Positions 41,972-50,934 of a stretch of DNA of 64,000 nucleotides are shown here, piece after piece. This stretch comes from CAVUNY01 sp963768585 (GTDB lineage: Bacteria; Chloroflexota; Anaerolineae; Anaerolineales; Anaerolineaceae). The position numbers and the translations under genes were made by a program. The notes under the pieces were generated by a model that saw only the letters and a list, made by a program, of their open reading frames with translations, did no database searches and was not told the origin of the DNA. The stretch's first letter is position 1. Each line of letters opens with the position of its first letter. Where the stretch lies: the NCBI GenBank assembly GCA_963768585.1, contig CAVYIF010000015.1:124001-188000 (forward strand), read 5' to 3'.

Positions 41972-43465
41972 ATGATTGCCCTGGTAAAAAAAATTGGGGA
42001 GGCGTTGAAGCCCGCTCCAAAGGCTTTGTTTGAGCTGTTATTTCAAGCCCAGGTAACCGGTAAACGCCGCTGGATCGTTTGGCTCTGGCTGTTGGGGGTA
42101 TTTTTACTCGGCCTGTATTGGTTCTGGATCTTCTTCGAGCACGGCGCGAACACCGTGTTTTTTCACGATTGGGCCAATGTCACGGCGCCCCGCTACCAAT
42201 TTCTCAAATCCGCCGTCCAGGAACTGCAGTTTCCACTGCACATTTCCGACCCGGGGACGTTTCACGGATACACCTACCGCTACCTTTCGGTGCCAGACAC
42301 CCTGATTTCCCCGCAGCTGATCCTCCTGGGTCGGCTGGCAATTACCCGTTTCAACCTTTACAATGTTTGCATTTTATACACCCTGGGCTTTATTGGACTG
42401 CTGGTCCTGAAAAATAAGTTCCATATCTCCTTGATCCCATTTACCGCACTCTCTTTACTATTTAACTTTAACGGCAACATTCTGGCCCATTTCAGCGTCG
42501 GGCACGCCAGCTGGGGGGGCTATTTTCTTTTCCCATGGTTTGCCTGGCTGGTCTTCCGCCTGTTGGAAGGCGACCGCTCCTGGAAATGGACCTTCGGAAT
42601 GGCGCTGCTGTTGTTTATCATCTGGCTGCAAGGCTCATTCCACCAGTATGTCTGGCTGCTGATGCTGTTGGTGCTGATCGCGATCTTCGTGCCGCGCGTA
42701 TTCTGGTTTGTGATCCGCGCCGGGGTCTTCACCCTGGTTTTGAGCGCCTTCCGCCTGCTGCCGTCGATCCTCTCTTACGGCAATTACGTGGGCGGGTTCG
42801 ATAACGGCTTCATTACGCTGGGTGTCTTATTGAACTACCTGGTCTTTATGGCCAGCCCCAAAGAAATTAAATATTTCATGCCGGGCACCGGCCCATCGAT
42901 CGGGTCATGGGAATTAACCACTTTTATCGGGTTGGTGGGGACGATATTTGTCATTTATTTTGGCCTGTACCGCGGCCTGCTGGCCCGCCAGGCGCCTTTC
43001 CGGAAATTGATGATGCCTTTGGGAATTATGCTGCTGCTCACAGGCGGTCTCTACTACATCGTCGACCAGCTGCATATCCCCTTGCTGGGCGGCGAACGAA
43101 TTTCGTCCAGGATGATCAGCGTGGTACTGGCCTTTGGCCTGATCATGGCTGCCGAGCGGTTTCAGCGCTGGTTGGACAGCTCGGACCGCAAACCCACCCT
43201 GGCTGGCGCCAGCCTGATGGCATTTTCCATGACCGGCCTCGACCTCTGGCTCAATCTGAATGTATGGAAGATATCCGACAGCTCCCGGCTGTTTGATTGG
43301 GAATATTTTGACCCGAATAAATGGTTTGTAAAAAACGATTATGGTGATACGCTTTATCTCGGGCTGGTTTTTGGCGGGCTGGCGATCTCTTTCGTCACGT
43401 TCATCGTGCTGGCTGTATTGAGCTGGAAGGAACTCCGCCGTGAGCGGCAGGTAAAAAACCCTTGA
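41972..43465 (+). CDS. Multi-span membrane protein, GT-C-like, paralogue 1
   Basis: A 497-residue protein with about 10-12 membrane segments. The first large loop carries FFHDWANVTAPRYQFLKSAVQ, an acidic cluster of the kind found in membrane glycosyltransferases, and HISDPGTFHGY. The end has a short Arg-rich cytoplasmic tail. It is clearly homologous over its length to the next gene, so the pair arose by tandem duplication. A GT-C glycosyltransferase role is possible, but I do not recognise a named family. ATG 41972 follows GAAGGTG; a TTG at 41930 is less likely. A TATAAT lies at 41904. Confidence 0.65.
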   Translation: MIALVKKIGEALKPAPKALFELLFQAQVTGKRRWIVWLWLLGVFLLGLYWFWIFFEHGANTVFFHDWANVTAPRYQFLKSAVQELQFPLHISDPGTFHGYTYRYLSVPDTLISPQLILLGRLAITRFNLYNVCILYTLGFIGLLVLKNKFHISLIPFTALSLLFNFNGNILAHFSVGHASWGGYFLFPWFAWLVFRLLEGDRSWKWTFGMALLLFIIWLQGSFHQYVWLLMLLVLIAIFVPRVFWFVIRAGVFTLVLSAFRLLPSILSYGNYVGGFDNGFITLGVLLNYLVFMASPKEIKYFMPGTGPSIGSWELTTFIGLVGTIFVIYFGLYRGLLARQAPFRKLMMPLGIMLLLTGGLYYIVDQLHIPLLGGERISSRMISVVLAFGLIMAAERFQRWLDSSDRKPTLAGASLMAFSMTGLDLWLNLNVWKISDSSRLFDWEYFDPNKWFVKNDYGDTLYLGLVFGGLAISFVTFIVLAVLSWKELRRERQVKNP

Positions 43466-43502
43466 TCCATCATCCTGATACCGCGCTCCAGGTTGAAAAA
43501 AC

Positions 43503-44983
43503 ATGACTTTCTGGAAAAGAATAAATGCCGACCGGCTGCCGGCGGGCGATTGGCTGCTCTCCGGTCAGTCATCTCGCAAATATTTGTGGCTGTCTATCCT
43601 CTGGATTGGCGGGCTGTACCTGCTGGGGCTCTTCGTCTTTGGCGATTTCTTTGATTGGGGCGGGCACACCCTCGAATACCACGATTGGGCCAATGTCACC
43701 GGTCCGCGCTTCCTTTTCCTGCGCACTGCCGTGAAATCCGGCCAATTTCCGATGCACATCTCCGACCCATCGACCCTGCATGGGTGGACCACGCGCTACC
43801 TGGCGGTGCCGGATGCATTCATCTCTCCGCAGCTGCTGCTGCTTTACCGGCTGTCCATCCAGCGCTTCAACCTGGCGAACGTCTGGCTGCTCTATTCGCT
43901 GGGATTTGCCGGGCTGCTCGTCCTGCGCACCCGGCTGCGCCTGTCGCCGGTGGCCTTCGCGGCCCTCTTTTTACTGTTTAATTTCAACGGGCATATCCTG
44001 GCGCATTACTCGGTAGGGCATGCCACCTGGGGTGGGTATTTTCTGTTTCCCTGGTTTGTCTGGCTGACCTTACGCCTGCTGGATGGCAACCACTCGTGGC
44101 GCTGGACGTTGGAGATGGCGGCATTACTGTTCATCATCTGGCTGCAGGGTTCGTTTCACCAGTACGTCTGGCTGCTCATCTTTCTGGCCCTGATCGGGCT
44201 CTTCGTGCGGGGCACTTTCTGGACTGTGGTGCGGGCTGGTTTGTTTACCTTTCTGCTCAGCGCCTTTCGCATCCTGCCGTCGATCTTGCTCTACGGCAAA
44301 TCCAGCACCGCCTTCATCAACGGCTACCCCAGCCTGTTTGCCCTATGGGACAACCTGGTCAACCTGCAGCACACGATCAACACCCCATTTTTTTTGAAAG
44401 GCCTGGGACAGGGCATGGGTTCGTGGGAAATGACCGCGTATATCGGCGTAATCGGCGGGCTGTTTTGCTGTATTTTGGCGTGTACCGCGGCTTGCTGCAG
44501 CGCAATTCGCCCTTTTTCCGCATGCTGGCTCCCATGGGAATCATGCTGCTGCTCACCATGGGCCAGGTCTACAATATTTTGCGCATCCTGCCCATCCCCT
44601 TGCTGGAAGGCGAGCGCCTCTCCACGCGCATGTTCAGCGTGGTGCTGGCCTTTGGTTTGATTTTCGCCGCCGAGCGCTTCCAGCGCTGGCTGGAGGAAGC
44701 CTCGCCGCCGCCGCTCGCCCTGCCCGGCAGCCTGCTGGCGCTGGGCCTGATCGCCTTCGAGCTCTGGCAAGACCTGAACATCTGGCGCATTTCAAACGGC
44801 TCGCAGGATTTTTGGATTGAATTTAATGACACCAAATGGTTTGTGAAAAACAACCCATCCGACACGATCTACTACTGGCTGGTGTTCGGCGGGCTGGCGA
44901 TCTCGCTGCTGACCTTGATCGTCCTGGGAATTTTAAGCTGGCGCGAAAGGCGCCGGGAGAAGCGGTTACTGAACGGGGGTTAA
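43503..44983 (+). pseudogene. Multi-span membrane protein, paralogue 2, frameshifted
   Basis: Homologous to the preceding gene: EYHDWANVTGPRFLFLR matches FHDWANVTAPRYQFLK, and AALLFIIWLQGSFHQYVWLL is nearly identical. The first frame runs from 43503 to about 44462 and then turns into a nonsense tail ending at 44660. The second frame takes over at LLYFGVYRGLLQRNSP, where paralogue 1 has VIYFGLYRGLLARQAP, and ends at 44983. The shift is at the T4 run 44463-44466: one additional T would rejoin the frames into a 493-residue protein. This may be a real recent inactivation or an assembly error, since the rest of the sequence shows no decay. Confidence 0.75.
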
Positions 44984-45817
44984 AGTTGGGGCGCGGGTGG
45001 CTGGGATAGTGATCACCGGCGTGGCCGAAGGGATGGGGGAAGGCACATAACCCTGAATGCGGTAGATGACCAGGTCTGAAAAATTGACCGTGGCGGCATT
45101 AGCCCCGGTAGAGCGCAAAAACACGCCCACCTGCTGCCCGGTGATGAGCGGGTCGCGCACCAGAAACTGGAAGACATCGTCGACAAAGATGCGCATTTCG
45201 CTGCCCACCATCCACACCCCCAGGCGCAGCACCTTCAGCCCGGCCCGCGGAACCTGCCCGGATGGCGTCCAGTTTTGCACCACCGCCACCTCGGCCGGTC
45301 GCCAGCGCTCCACCCGTAAATATCCATCGCACGACACCATCAGCCGGTACTCGCTGCCGGCTCCATCCGCGCGAAAGGCCACCCCGTAGCTGTCCTTACC
45401 CCGGCACAGGCTGGCCGAACTGGTGATCTCCAGATAGAAATCCGCCGGCACGGCCTCACGCCGCAAGCTGACCAGGTTAACCGGCAGATCCGGGGCCGCC
45501 AGGGAAAGCACCCCCTTGGCGACCGTAATCGAACCGCTGTCGGATTGGTAGGTTTGCCAGAGGGCCGGGTCGTTGAAATCGTCGCGCAGCGCCACCGCGC
45601 CCACCGCCGGGCGCTGGTCAACCGTCGGCACCACCACCGGGCGTGGAGCGTGGGGCGTGGGCGTTTCGGTCGAAGGGAACCACTGGATGGTGACCGTTGG
45701 CGTCAGGGTAGGGGTCGGCGTATCCGTGGGGTAGATCTCTGCCGTCGCCAGCAGCACCTGGCAGCCTGAAAAAATAAACAGGATGAATATCGCCAGGACC
45801 GCGGTCAGGGCGCGCAT
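44966..45817 (-). CDS. Lipoprotein with LamG/DUF1080-like domain
   Basis: A 283-residue lipoprotein: signal peptide ending in FSGC (about C18), then a Thr/Pro-rich linker, then a concanavalin A-like beta sandwich (about 75-260) with LRDDFNDPALWQ, YGVAFRADGAGSEYRLMVS and SEMRIFVDDVFQF, similar to carbohydrate-binding LamG/3-keto-disaccharide hydrolase-like domains. Role at the surface is unknown. The open frame continues upstream inside purA, but M at 45817 gives a proper signal peptide. It overlaps the purA stop, so the two are probably translationally coupled although functionally unrelated. Confidence 0.72.
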   Translation of the reverse strand: MRALTAVLAIFILFIFSGCQVLLATAEIYPTDTPTPTLTPTVTIQWFPSTETPTPHAPRPVVVPTVDQRPAVGAVALRDDFNDPALWQTYQSDSGSITVAKGVLSLAAPDLPVNLVSLRREAVPADFYLEITSSASLCRGKDSYGVAFRADGAGSEYRLMVSCDGYLRVERWRPAEVAVVQNWTPSGQVPRAGLKVLRLGVWMVGSEMRIFVDDVFQFLVRDPLITGQQVGVFLRSTGANAATVNFSDLVIYRIQGYVPSPIPSATPVITIPATRAPTLTPVQ

Positions 45818-47100
45818 GAAACGACTTGCTCGCGTTCCGGGCCAACCGACACCCGCGCTACCGGCACGCCGCCAACCTGCTCGACCCGCCGGATATAAGC
45901 ACAGGCGGCAGCGGGCAAATCTTCCCACTGGCGCACCCCGCTGATGTCTTCCTGCCAGCCGGGCAGGGTTTCGTACACTGGCGTGTAGGGCGACAGGTCC
46001 GCCGGGCCAAAAGGCAGTTCATCGATCTGCTGCTGGTTGTGGCGGTAGCTGGTGCAGATTTGCAGCGACGGCAGCCCGGAAAGCACATCCAGCTTGGTCA
46101 CCATCAGTTCGGTTAAACCGTTTACCCGTGCAGCATAGCGCAGCAGGACACTGTCCAGCCAGCCCACCCGGCGCGGCCGGCCGGTGGTGGTGCCAAATTC
46201 GTCCCAGGGATTCTCCCCGGTGCCGCGCAGGCGCAGCGCCGCCTCGTCAAAGACCTCGGTGGGGAACGGTCCGGCCCCGACCCGGGTTTGGAAGGCCTTG
46301 GTCACGCCGACTACGCGCCCGACCGGCACAATCCCGATCCCCAACCCGGTCAGAGCCCCGGCCGCGGTGGGCGATGAGCTGGTCACGAAAGGATAGGTCC
46401 CAGAATCCAGGTCAAGCAGCGTGCCCTGGGCGCCTTCTGCCAGCACGTTCTGCCCGGCATGCAGGGCGCGCGTCACCAGCCAGCCGGTATCGGCAATGTA
46501 GGGTCGCAGGCGCAAGGCATAATCCACGTATTCCGCTGCAATCGCCTCCCCGTTCAACGCCTCAACTTCATACAGCCGGGTCAGGCGGCGGTTCACATCG
46601 CTGACGTGCGCCAGCACCTGGTCGTGGAAGCGTTCCGGGTCGAGCATATCCTGCAGGCGCAGCCCGCTGCGAGCGGCTTTATCGGTATAAGCCGGGCCGA
46701 TCCCGCGCCCGGTGGTGCCGATCTGGCCCGCGCCGCGCTGGCGCTCCTGGGCCTGGTCCAGGGCGATGTGCGCCGGGGTAATCAGGTGGCAGGCATAGGA
46801 AAGCTGCAGGCGCTGCGGCGAAACCGCTACGCCCGCAGCAATCAGCATGTCGATTTCACTGAAAAGGGTCGCCGGGTTGATCACCACCCCCGGGCCGATA
46901 ATCCCCACCGCATGCGGATGGATGATTCCCGAAGGGATCAGGTGCAGCTTGAAAATTTTCGGGCCGACCGTCACCGTATGACCGGCGTTATCACCGCCGT
47001 TGTAGCGCGCGACCATGGCGGACTGCGCCGCCAGCAGGTCCACAATGCGACCTTTTCCCTCATCCCCCCACTGCGTCCCAACAACAATATCTAAAGGCAT
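45805..47100 (-). CDS. purA: Adenylosuccinate synthetase
   Basis: A 431-residue PurA, which joins aspartate to IMP using GTP in the first step of AMP synthesis. The P-loop-like GTQWGDEGKGRIVD is at residues 7-20, with the catalytic Asp and His following in RYNGGDNAGHTV, and TTGRPRRVGWLD and the DVLSGL region near the C-terminus. Start ATG 47100 has GGAG seven bases upstream and fits the family; a GTG at 47112 is possible. It is unlinked to other purine genes here. Confidence 0.95.
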   Translation of the reverse strand: MPLDIVVGTQWGDEGKGRIVDLLAAQSAMVARYNGGDNAGHTVTVGPKIFKLHLIPSGIIHPHAVGIIGPGVVINPATLFSEIDMLIAAGVAVSPQRLQLSYACHLITPAHIALDQAQERQRGAGQIGTTGRGIGPAYTDKAARSGLRLQDMLDPERFHDQVLAHVSDVNRRLTRLYEVEALNGEAIAAEYVDYALRLRPYIADTGWLVTRALHAGQNVLAEGAQGTLLDLDSGTYPFVTSSSPTAAGALTGLGIGIVPVGRVVGVTKAFQTRVGAGPFPTEVFDEAALRLRGTGENPWDEFGTTTGRPRRVGWLDSVLLRYAARVNGLTELMVTKLDVLSGLPSLQICTSYRHNQQQIDELPFGPADLSPYTPVYETLPGWQEDISGVRQWEDLPAAACAYIRRVEQVGGVPVARVSVGPEREQVVSCAP

Positions 47101-47227
47101 GGCTTGCTCCACATGAGTTGTGTAAGAACCTATCCAAATTATTTGAGAGAAGGATATTACGCTGTTTGCTGTCGTTAATATCCCTCTCCGCGTAGTCGGA
47201 TCGGTGAGAAGTAATTATAATGGCAAT
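47101..47227. promoter_or_regulatory. Divergent purA/SAM hydrolase promoter region
   Basis: The 127-base gap includes an 8-bp perfect inverted repeat GGATATTA/TAATATCC at 47152-47159 and 47176-47183, inside a longer imperfect GAGAAGG...CCCTCTC symmetry. It could be an operator for purA or the divergent gene. TATAAT at 47216-47221 is six bases before the SAM hydrolase ATG, suggesting leaderless transcription. Confidence 0.45.
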
Positions 47228-48016
47228 ATGTCTCGAATCCTGCTGCTTACCGATTTTGGCACGCGCGACGGCTACCCGGCGGCGATGAAGGGTGTCATCT
47301 GGTCGATCGCACCCCAGGCCGAGATTGCCGACCTGGCGCACGACATTCCGCCGCAGGACGTGCTGGCGGCGGCCCTGACCCTGGGACGCACCGTCCCCTA
47401 CTTTCCGGCGGAAACGATCTTCGTGGCGGTAGTCGACCCCGGGGTAGGCACGCCTCGCCGCCCGCTGGCGGCCCGCCTGGGAGCACACCTGTTCGTCGCC
47501 CCGGATAACGGCCTGCTGACCCTGGTTGAGCAAGCGGCTGAGACGCGCAGCCAGCCGGCCGAATGGGTGCACCTGGACCAGCCGCAGTACTGGCTGCCCC
47601 AGGTCAGCCGCACCTTCCACGGGCGGGATATTTTTGCCCCGGTCGGGGCGCACCTGGCCAACGGCGTGGCCCTGGCCCGGCTGGGCACACCCATCCGCGA
47701 CCCCATGCGCCTGCACCTGCCTGAAGCGCGCCCTACAGCCCACGGGTGGCAGGGCGCGGTGATCCACGTCGACCACTTCGGCAACCTGGCGACCAACCTG
47801 CGCCCTGAACACCTGCCTGAGACGGGCGAGGTGGAGATCCTCATCCGCGGCGAGCGCCTCGCCGGGGTGGCGCAGGCTTTTGGTCAAAAGCCACCCGGCG
47901 CCCTGACGGCCCTGATCGACAGCGCCGGCGCGCTGAGCATCGCTGTGGTCAACGGCAGCGCCGCCCAACGATTGAGGGCTGAGGTAGGAGAAATTGTGGA
48001 AATTCGCTGGCATTAG
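47228..48016 (+). CDS. SAM hydrolase (SAM hydroxide adenosyltransferase)
   Basis: A 262-residue protein of the DUF62/fluorinase fold, which hydrolyses S-adenosylmethionine to adenosine and methionine. Signatures are LLLTDFGTRDGYPAAMKG at the start, the VVDPGVGTPRRPLA loop, FVAPDNGLLT, and FHGRDIFAPVGAHLA. The DFGxxD and FHGRDxFAP motifs are kept, so an active enzyme is likely. The frame is open from GTG 47204, but ATG 47228 is preferred because it gives the family start and lies six bases after the -10 element. It is not followed by an obvious terminator. Confidence 0.87.
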   Translation: MSRILLLTDFGTRDGYPAAMKGVIWSIAPQAEIADLAHDIPPQDVLAAALTLGRTVPYFPAETIFVAVVDPGVGTPRRPLAARLGAHLFVAPDNGLLTLVEQAAETRSQPAEWVHLDQPQYWLPQVSRTFHGRDIFAPVGAHLANGVALARLGTPIRDPMRLHLPEARPTAHGWQGAVIHVDHFGNLATNLRPEHLPETGEVEILIRGERLAGVAQAFGQKPPGALTALIDSAGALSIAVVNGSAAQRLRAEVGEIVEIRWH

Positions 48017-48338
48017 CCGGCACGCCAGCCGGTTAACAACGAGATCATTTCTATTAATTTTTTACCTTTTTGCTTGACAATTGCCTCATGTTAAATGACA
48101 ATACGAGCACTGCGCGCGATATAAAATAGTTGCGATTGATACCGGAAAATTTTTATCGCAACAACCGCCGTGGAAAGCCAATATGATTGCGTGAAACGCT
48201 TGGATTAACGGCGCACGCCATAATGCAGTTCGCCAATTGCCAACCCGTTTGACTGGTCAGTCAGCCAACGATTTTTAATGTTAAACGGAAACCGCCGGTG
48301 TGCCAATAACTAAAGAGAAAAGCCAAAGGAGCGATTTG
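48017..48338 (+). other. Intergenic region with possible promoter and hairpin
   Basis: No gene is seen in 322 bases. TTGACA at 48074-48079 and GACAAT at 48097-48102, spaced by 17, form a possible promoter. A hairpin with arms GTTGCGAT/ATCGCAAC lies at 48129-48162. AAGGAG at 48325-48330 is the ribosome binding site of the next gene. Confidence 0.4.
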
Positions 48339-48908
48339 ATGAAAAAGGTTTTCACCTACATGCAAAAAATTGCATCAGGAAGAACAGTCATCATCGGTTT
48401 CATTCTGACCATGGCGGTATATTTGTGGATGTTGTTATACACAATACCCAGGGTCGAGAGCTTTGCACCAGGAATTGCTTTGTTCGACTTATCGCCCACA
48501 GGATACTCGACCCAACACGCAATTTCCCTGCTTGAGACCTTAGGTGAAACTGGAAGAAATGTATATCTAACCCAGCAGTTGCCCGTGGACTTTATCTACC
48601 CGGGGTTATTCGCAATCTCATATTCTCTGCTTCTGATTTGGCTTTTTGCGAAAAGCTTCGCAGTTGACTCGAAAATATTCTACCTTGCACTGGTCCCTGC
48701 GCTTGCAGGTCTCTTTGATTACCTGGAAAATATTTGCATCATTCTGATGATTAATTCTTTCCCAGGTTTATCCCCAGCGCTTGTTGGTACGGCGAGTACC
48801 TTCTCAATATTGAAGAGCATTTTCACAATTGTCTTTTATCTTCTGTTGCTTTCCGGGTTTGTTTCATTTTTTGCCTCACTTCTGAAACGAAAATCCAAAG
48901 TTGCATAA
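48339..48908 (+). CDS. Four-helix membrane protein, unrecognised
   Basis: A 189-residue membrane protein with four helices (about 18-40, 92-112, 125-150, 160-182), a loop with YTIPRVESFAPGIALFDLSPTGY after the first helix, and FDYLENICIILMINSFP in the third. A basic KRKSKVA tail ends it. I do not recognise the family. The gene is AT-richer than its surroundings, like the next two genes, suggesting shared acquisition. ATG 48339 is preferred to GTG 48300 because of AAGGAG eight bases upstream. Confidence 0.65.
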   Translation: MKKVFTYMQKIASGRTVIIGFILTMAVYLWMLLYTIPRVESFAPGIALFDLSPTGYSTQHAISLLETLGETGRNVYLTQQLPVDFIYPGLFAISYSLLLIWLFAKSFAVDSKIFYLALVPALAGLFDYLENICIILMINSFPGLSPALVGTASTFSILKSIFTIVFYLLLLSGFVSFFASLLKRKSKVA

Positions 48909-49207
48909 TTATCGAAGATCCAGAAACGATCGTAAGAAGTGCAAAATGCATACTTCAATAATATTAGCGATTAACAGGAATTAATCAGATACTTTCTAAC
49001 AGCTGTGTCTTTTCCTGGAGCATGGAAATTTCTTTCGCCTTTACGATCCAAGCGAAAGGAGAATCGTTTGTGCCGTTCCGGCTGCACTACCTGGTCGCAT
49101 ACGGTTCCACCCTGGCAATCCTGATTATGATATAGCGGGTAAGTGACCGCGCAGGATTGAAGGAATTATTTTTCAAAATACTCAAGCTGAAGAGAAAAGA
49201 AAAAAGT
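48909..49207 (+). other. Intergenic region, nothing recognised
   Basis: No gene, hairpin or promoter is convincing in this stretch of 299 bases. An in-frame TTG at 49157 could extend the next gene, but the ATG at 49208 is better. Confidence 0.4.
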
Positions 49208-49738
49208 ATGGAAGCATTTTTTGAAGTATCCGGATTGAATGTTTACCTGCAAATTGCGGTAACCCTCATTTCCATTACAGTCCACCTGCTTGCCACCCGC
49301 AATAAACAGCGCAAGGAATCCGTGGTTGAACTGGCGGCCCTGTACACGATTGGTCTGGCCGGCTGGTTTTCGATCATCAGCGGCTTGTTCGGGCACATCC
49401 TTTACGCCGATCAGGTCGCCGCTTCAATTGGCTGGCCGCTCAACAGCGGCTTCCAAACCGAACTGGCCTTTGCCGCCATTGGAATTGGCATCATTGGTTT
49501 TGCCGGTTTTTGGAACAGATCCTTCTGGCTGCCGTTCATCATCGCAAAATCGACCTTTATGTGGGGCGCCGGCATCACCCATATCATTCATGCCGTCCAG
49601 GAGAATAATTTCTCGCCCAGCAACACAGGCATCGTAGTTTATTGGGATTTCCTGCTGCCCATCCTGCTGGTTGTCCTCTATATTCTCTACCGCCGGGTGC
49701 AAAACGCACTGCCGAGGGTTAGCCTGCTGGCCGAATAG
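49208..49738 (+). CDS. Small membrane protein, DUF6790-like
   Basis: A 176-residue membrane protein with about five helices. The central part IGWPLNSGFQTELAFAAIGIGIIGF followed by FWLPFIIAKSTFMWGAGITHI resembles the DUF6790 group of unknown function. It carries no catalytic motif I can identify. The start ATG 49208 has only a weak purine-rich upstream. A CPBP protease gene follows after 81 bases. Confidence 0.65.
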   Translation: MEAFFEVSGLNVYLQIAVTLISITVHLLATRNKQRKESVVELAALYTIGLAGWFSIISGLFGHILYADQVAASIGWPLNSGFQTELAFAAIGIGIIGFAGFWNRSFWLPFIIAKSTFMWGAGITHIIHAVQENNFSPSNTGIVVYWDFLLPILLVVLYILYRRVQNALPRVSLLAE

Positions 49739-49819
49739 TTATTATTGTTTTCAGACCGGCGTGAGCTCACAACAATTCGGGCAGTATGGTCTTGATAAAA
49801 GAACAAATGGAAATAAACA

Positions 49820-50746
49820 ATGACTTTGATCGAAGAAAGAATGGATTCTGAAGGAACAGTTTCCCAGTCACGCCGACTGGACTGGCCTCTATTCGGATTT
49901 TTCGGGTTGGCATACCTTATTGCCTGGGGAATGATTTCAATCCTGTCCAACATTGCCCGTCAATCGGGCGTGGCCGATTGGACGGCCCTCAACCAGATGG
50001 GTGAAGCACTGAATTTTAGCGGCGTGGATCTTACCGTGCCAGGGTGGGTGGTGTACCTGATCACCCGCGTGCAGGATTTTTCCTTTTCCATTGCCGGTGT
50101 GATCATGATCGCGGTCTTATACGGCCGTGCAGGGCTCAACGAACTGGGGCAGCGCCTGGTTCGCTGGCGGTTGGGCTGGCGCTGGTGGCTTGTGGCCGTT
50201 CTCCCGTTTGGATTGTATGCGCTGGCAACGGCGGTTTCTGGTGACCTGAACAGCTTCACGTTTACTTCCACCACCATTGGAAAAATTCTAATCAGCGCCG
50301 AAGCAGGCTTCCTGGTTTACTTCTTCTTGCGCGGCGCCATGGGCGAAGAGTTGGGCCTGCGCGGCTTTGCCCTGCCCCGTTTGCAGTCCTATACCACCCC
50401 ATTCCGAGCCAGCGCCATCATTGGCATCCTGTGGGCCGGGTGGCATATTCCCGTCTTGCTGAATAGGGACCCTGTGTCGATCCTGATTTTCCTGCTGCTG
50501 GCCTTTGTCTTGAGTTTTAACTTCACCTGGCTTTTTAACGGCAGTGGCGGCTCCCTCATTCCGGTGATGATCTTTCATACCGCCCAAAATTCGGAAGAAA
50601 TTTTCGAGGTCCTGTTTCCGGCGTTGGTAGGAACCGACTGGGAAATTATTTCCAGCCTGACCCTGCTTGTGATCGGCCTGGTGATCGGGTTTGTTCTGTG
50701 GCGAAAAAGAAACGTAACTGCTCAGGCAGGTAAGAATCGAGCCTGA
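49820..50746 (+). CDS. CPBP family intramembrane metalloprotease
   Basis: A 308-residue membrane protein with about eight helices and the CPBP/Abi motifs: EELGLRGFALPRLQ (the EExxxR glutamate pair), ILWAGWHIPVLL (HxxxP-like), and a third histidine site in PVMIFHTAQNSEE. These place the active site in the membrane, with metal held by Glu and His residues. Members process prenylated or bacteriocin-related proteins; substrate is unknown here. ATG 49820 follows a weak AACAATG-type leader. It is the last of three adjacent small membrane protein genes. Confidence 0.85.
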   Translation: MTLIEERMDSEGTVSQSRRLDWPLFGFFGLAYLIAWGMISILSNIARQSGVADWTALNQMGEALNFSGVDLTVPGWVVYLITRVQDFSFSIAGVIMIAVLYGRAGLNELGQRLVRWRLGWRWWLVAVLPFGLYALATAVSGDLNSFTFTSTTIGKILISAEAGFLVYFFLRGAMGEELGLRGFALPRLQSYTTPFRASAIIGILWAGWHIPVLLNRDPVSILIFLLLAFVLSFNFTWLFNGSGGSLIPVMIFHTAQNSEEIFEVLFPALVGTDWEIISSLTLLVIGLVIGFVLWRKRNVTAQAGKNRA

Positions 50747-50934
50747 AAAATAGCAGGAATATAAGGTGAACCGGGCAAAGCCAATAGCAGCATCTCCAAA
50801 ACGCACTGACCATTCTTGCAGGCCGTCGAAAGATAGCCACGGACCCTGGCAGAACACCTCGGCACCCTGAGTCGGGCAGCCTCTCGTTTTTCGGCTTCGC
50901 CAGGTATGTGAAATGGCTCCATCGTTTGATTGTG

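Noticed and set aside
48129..48162. Possible riboswitch in the gap before the membrane protein gene
   Set aside because: Only an 8-bp stem with a long loop; no conserved aptamer core could be matched.
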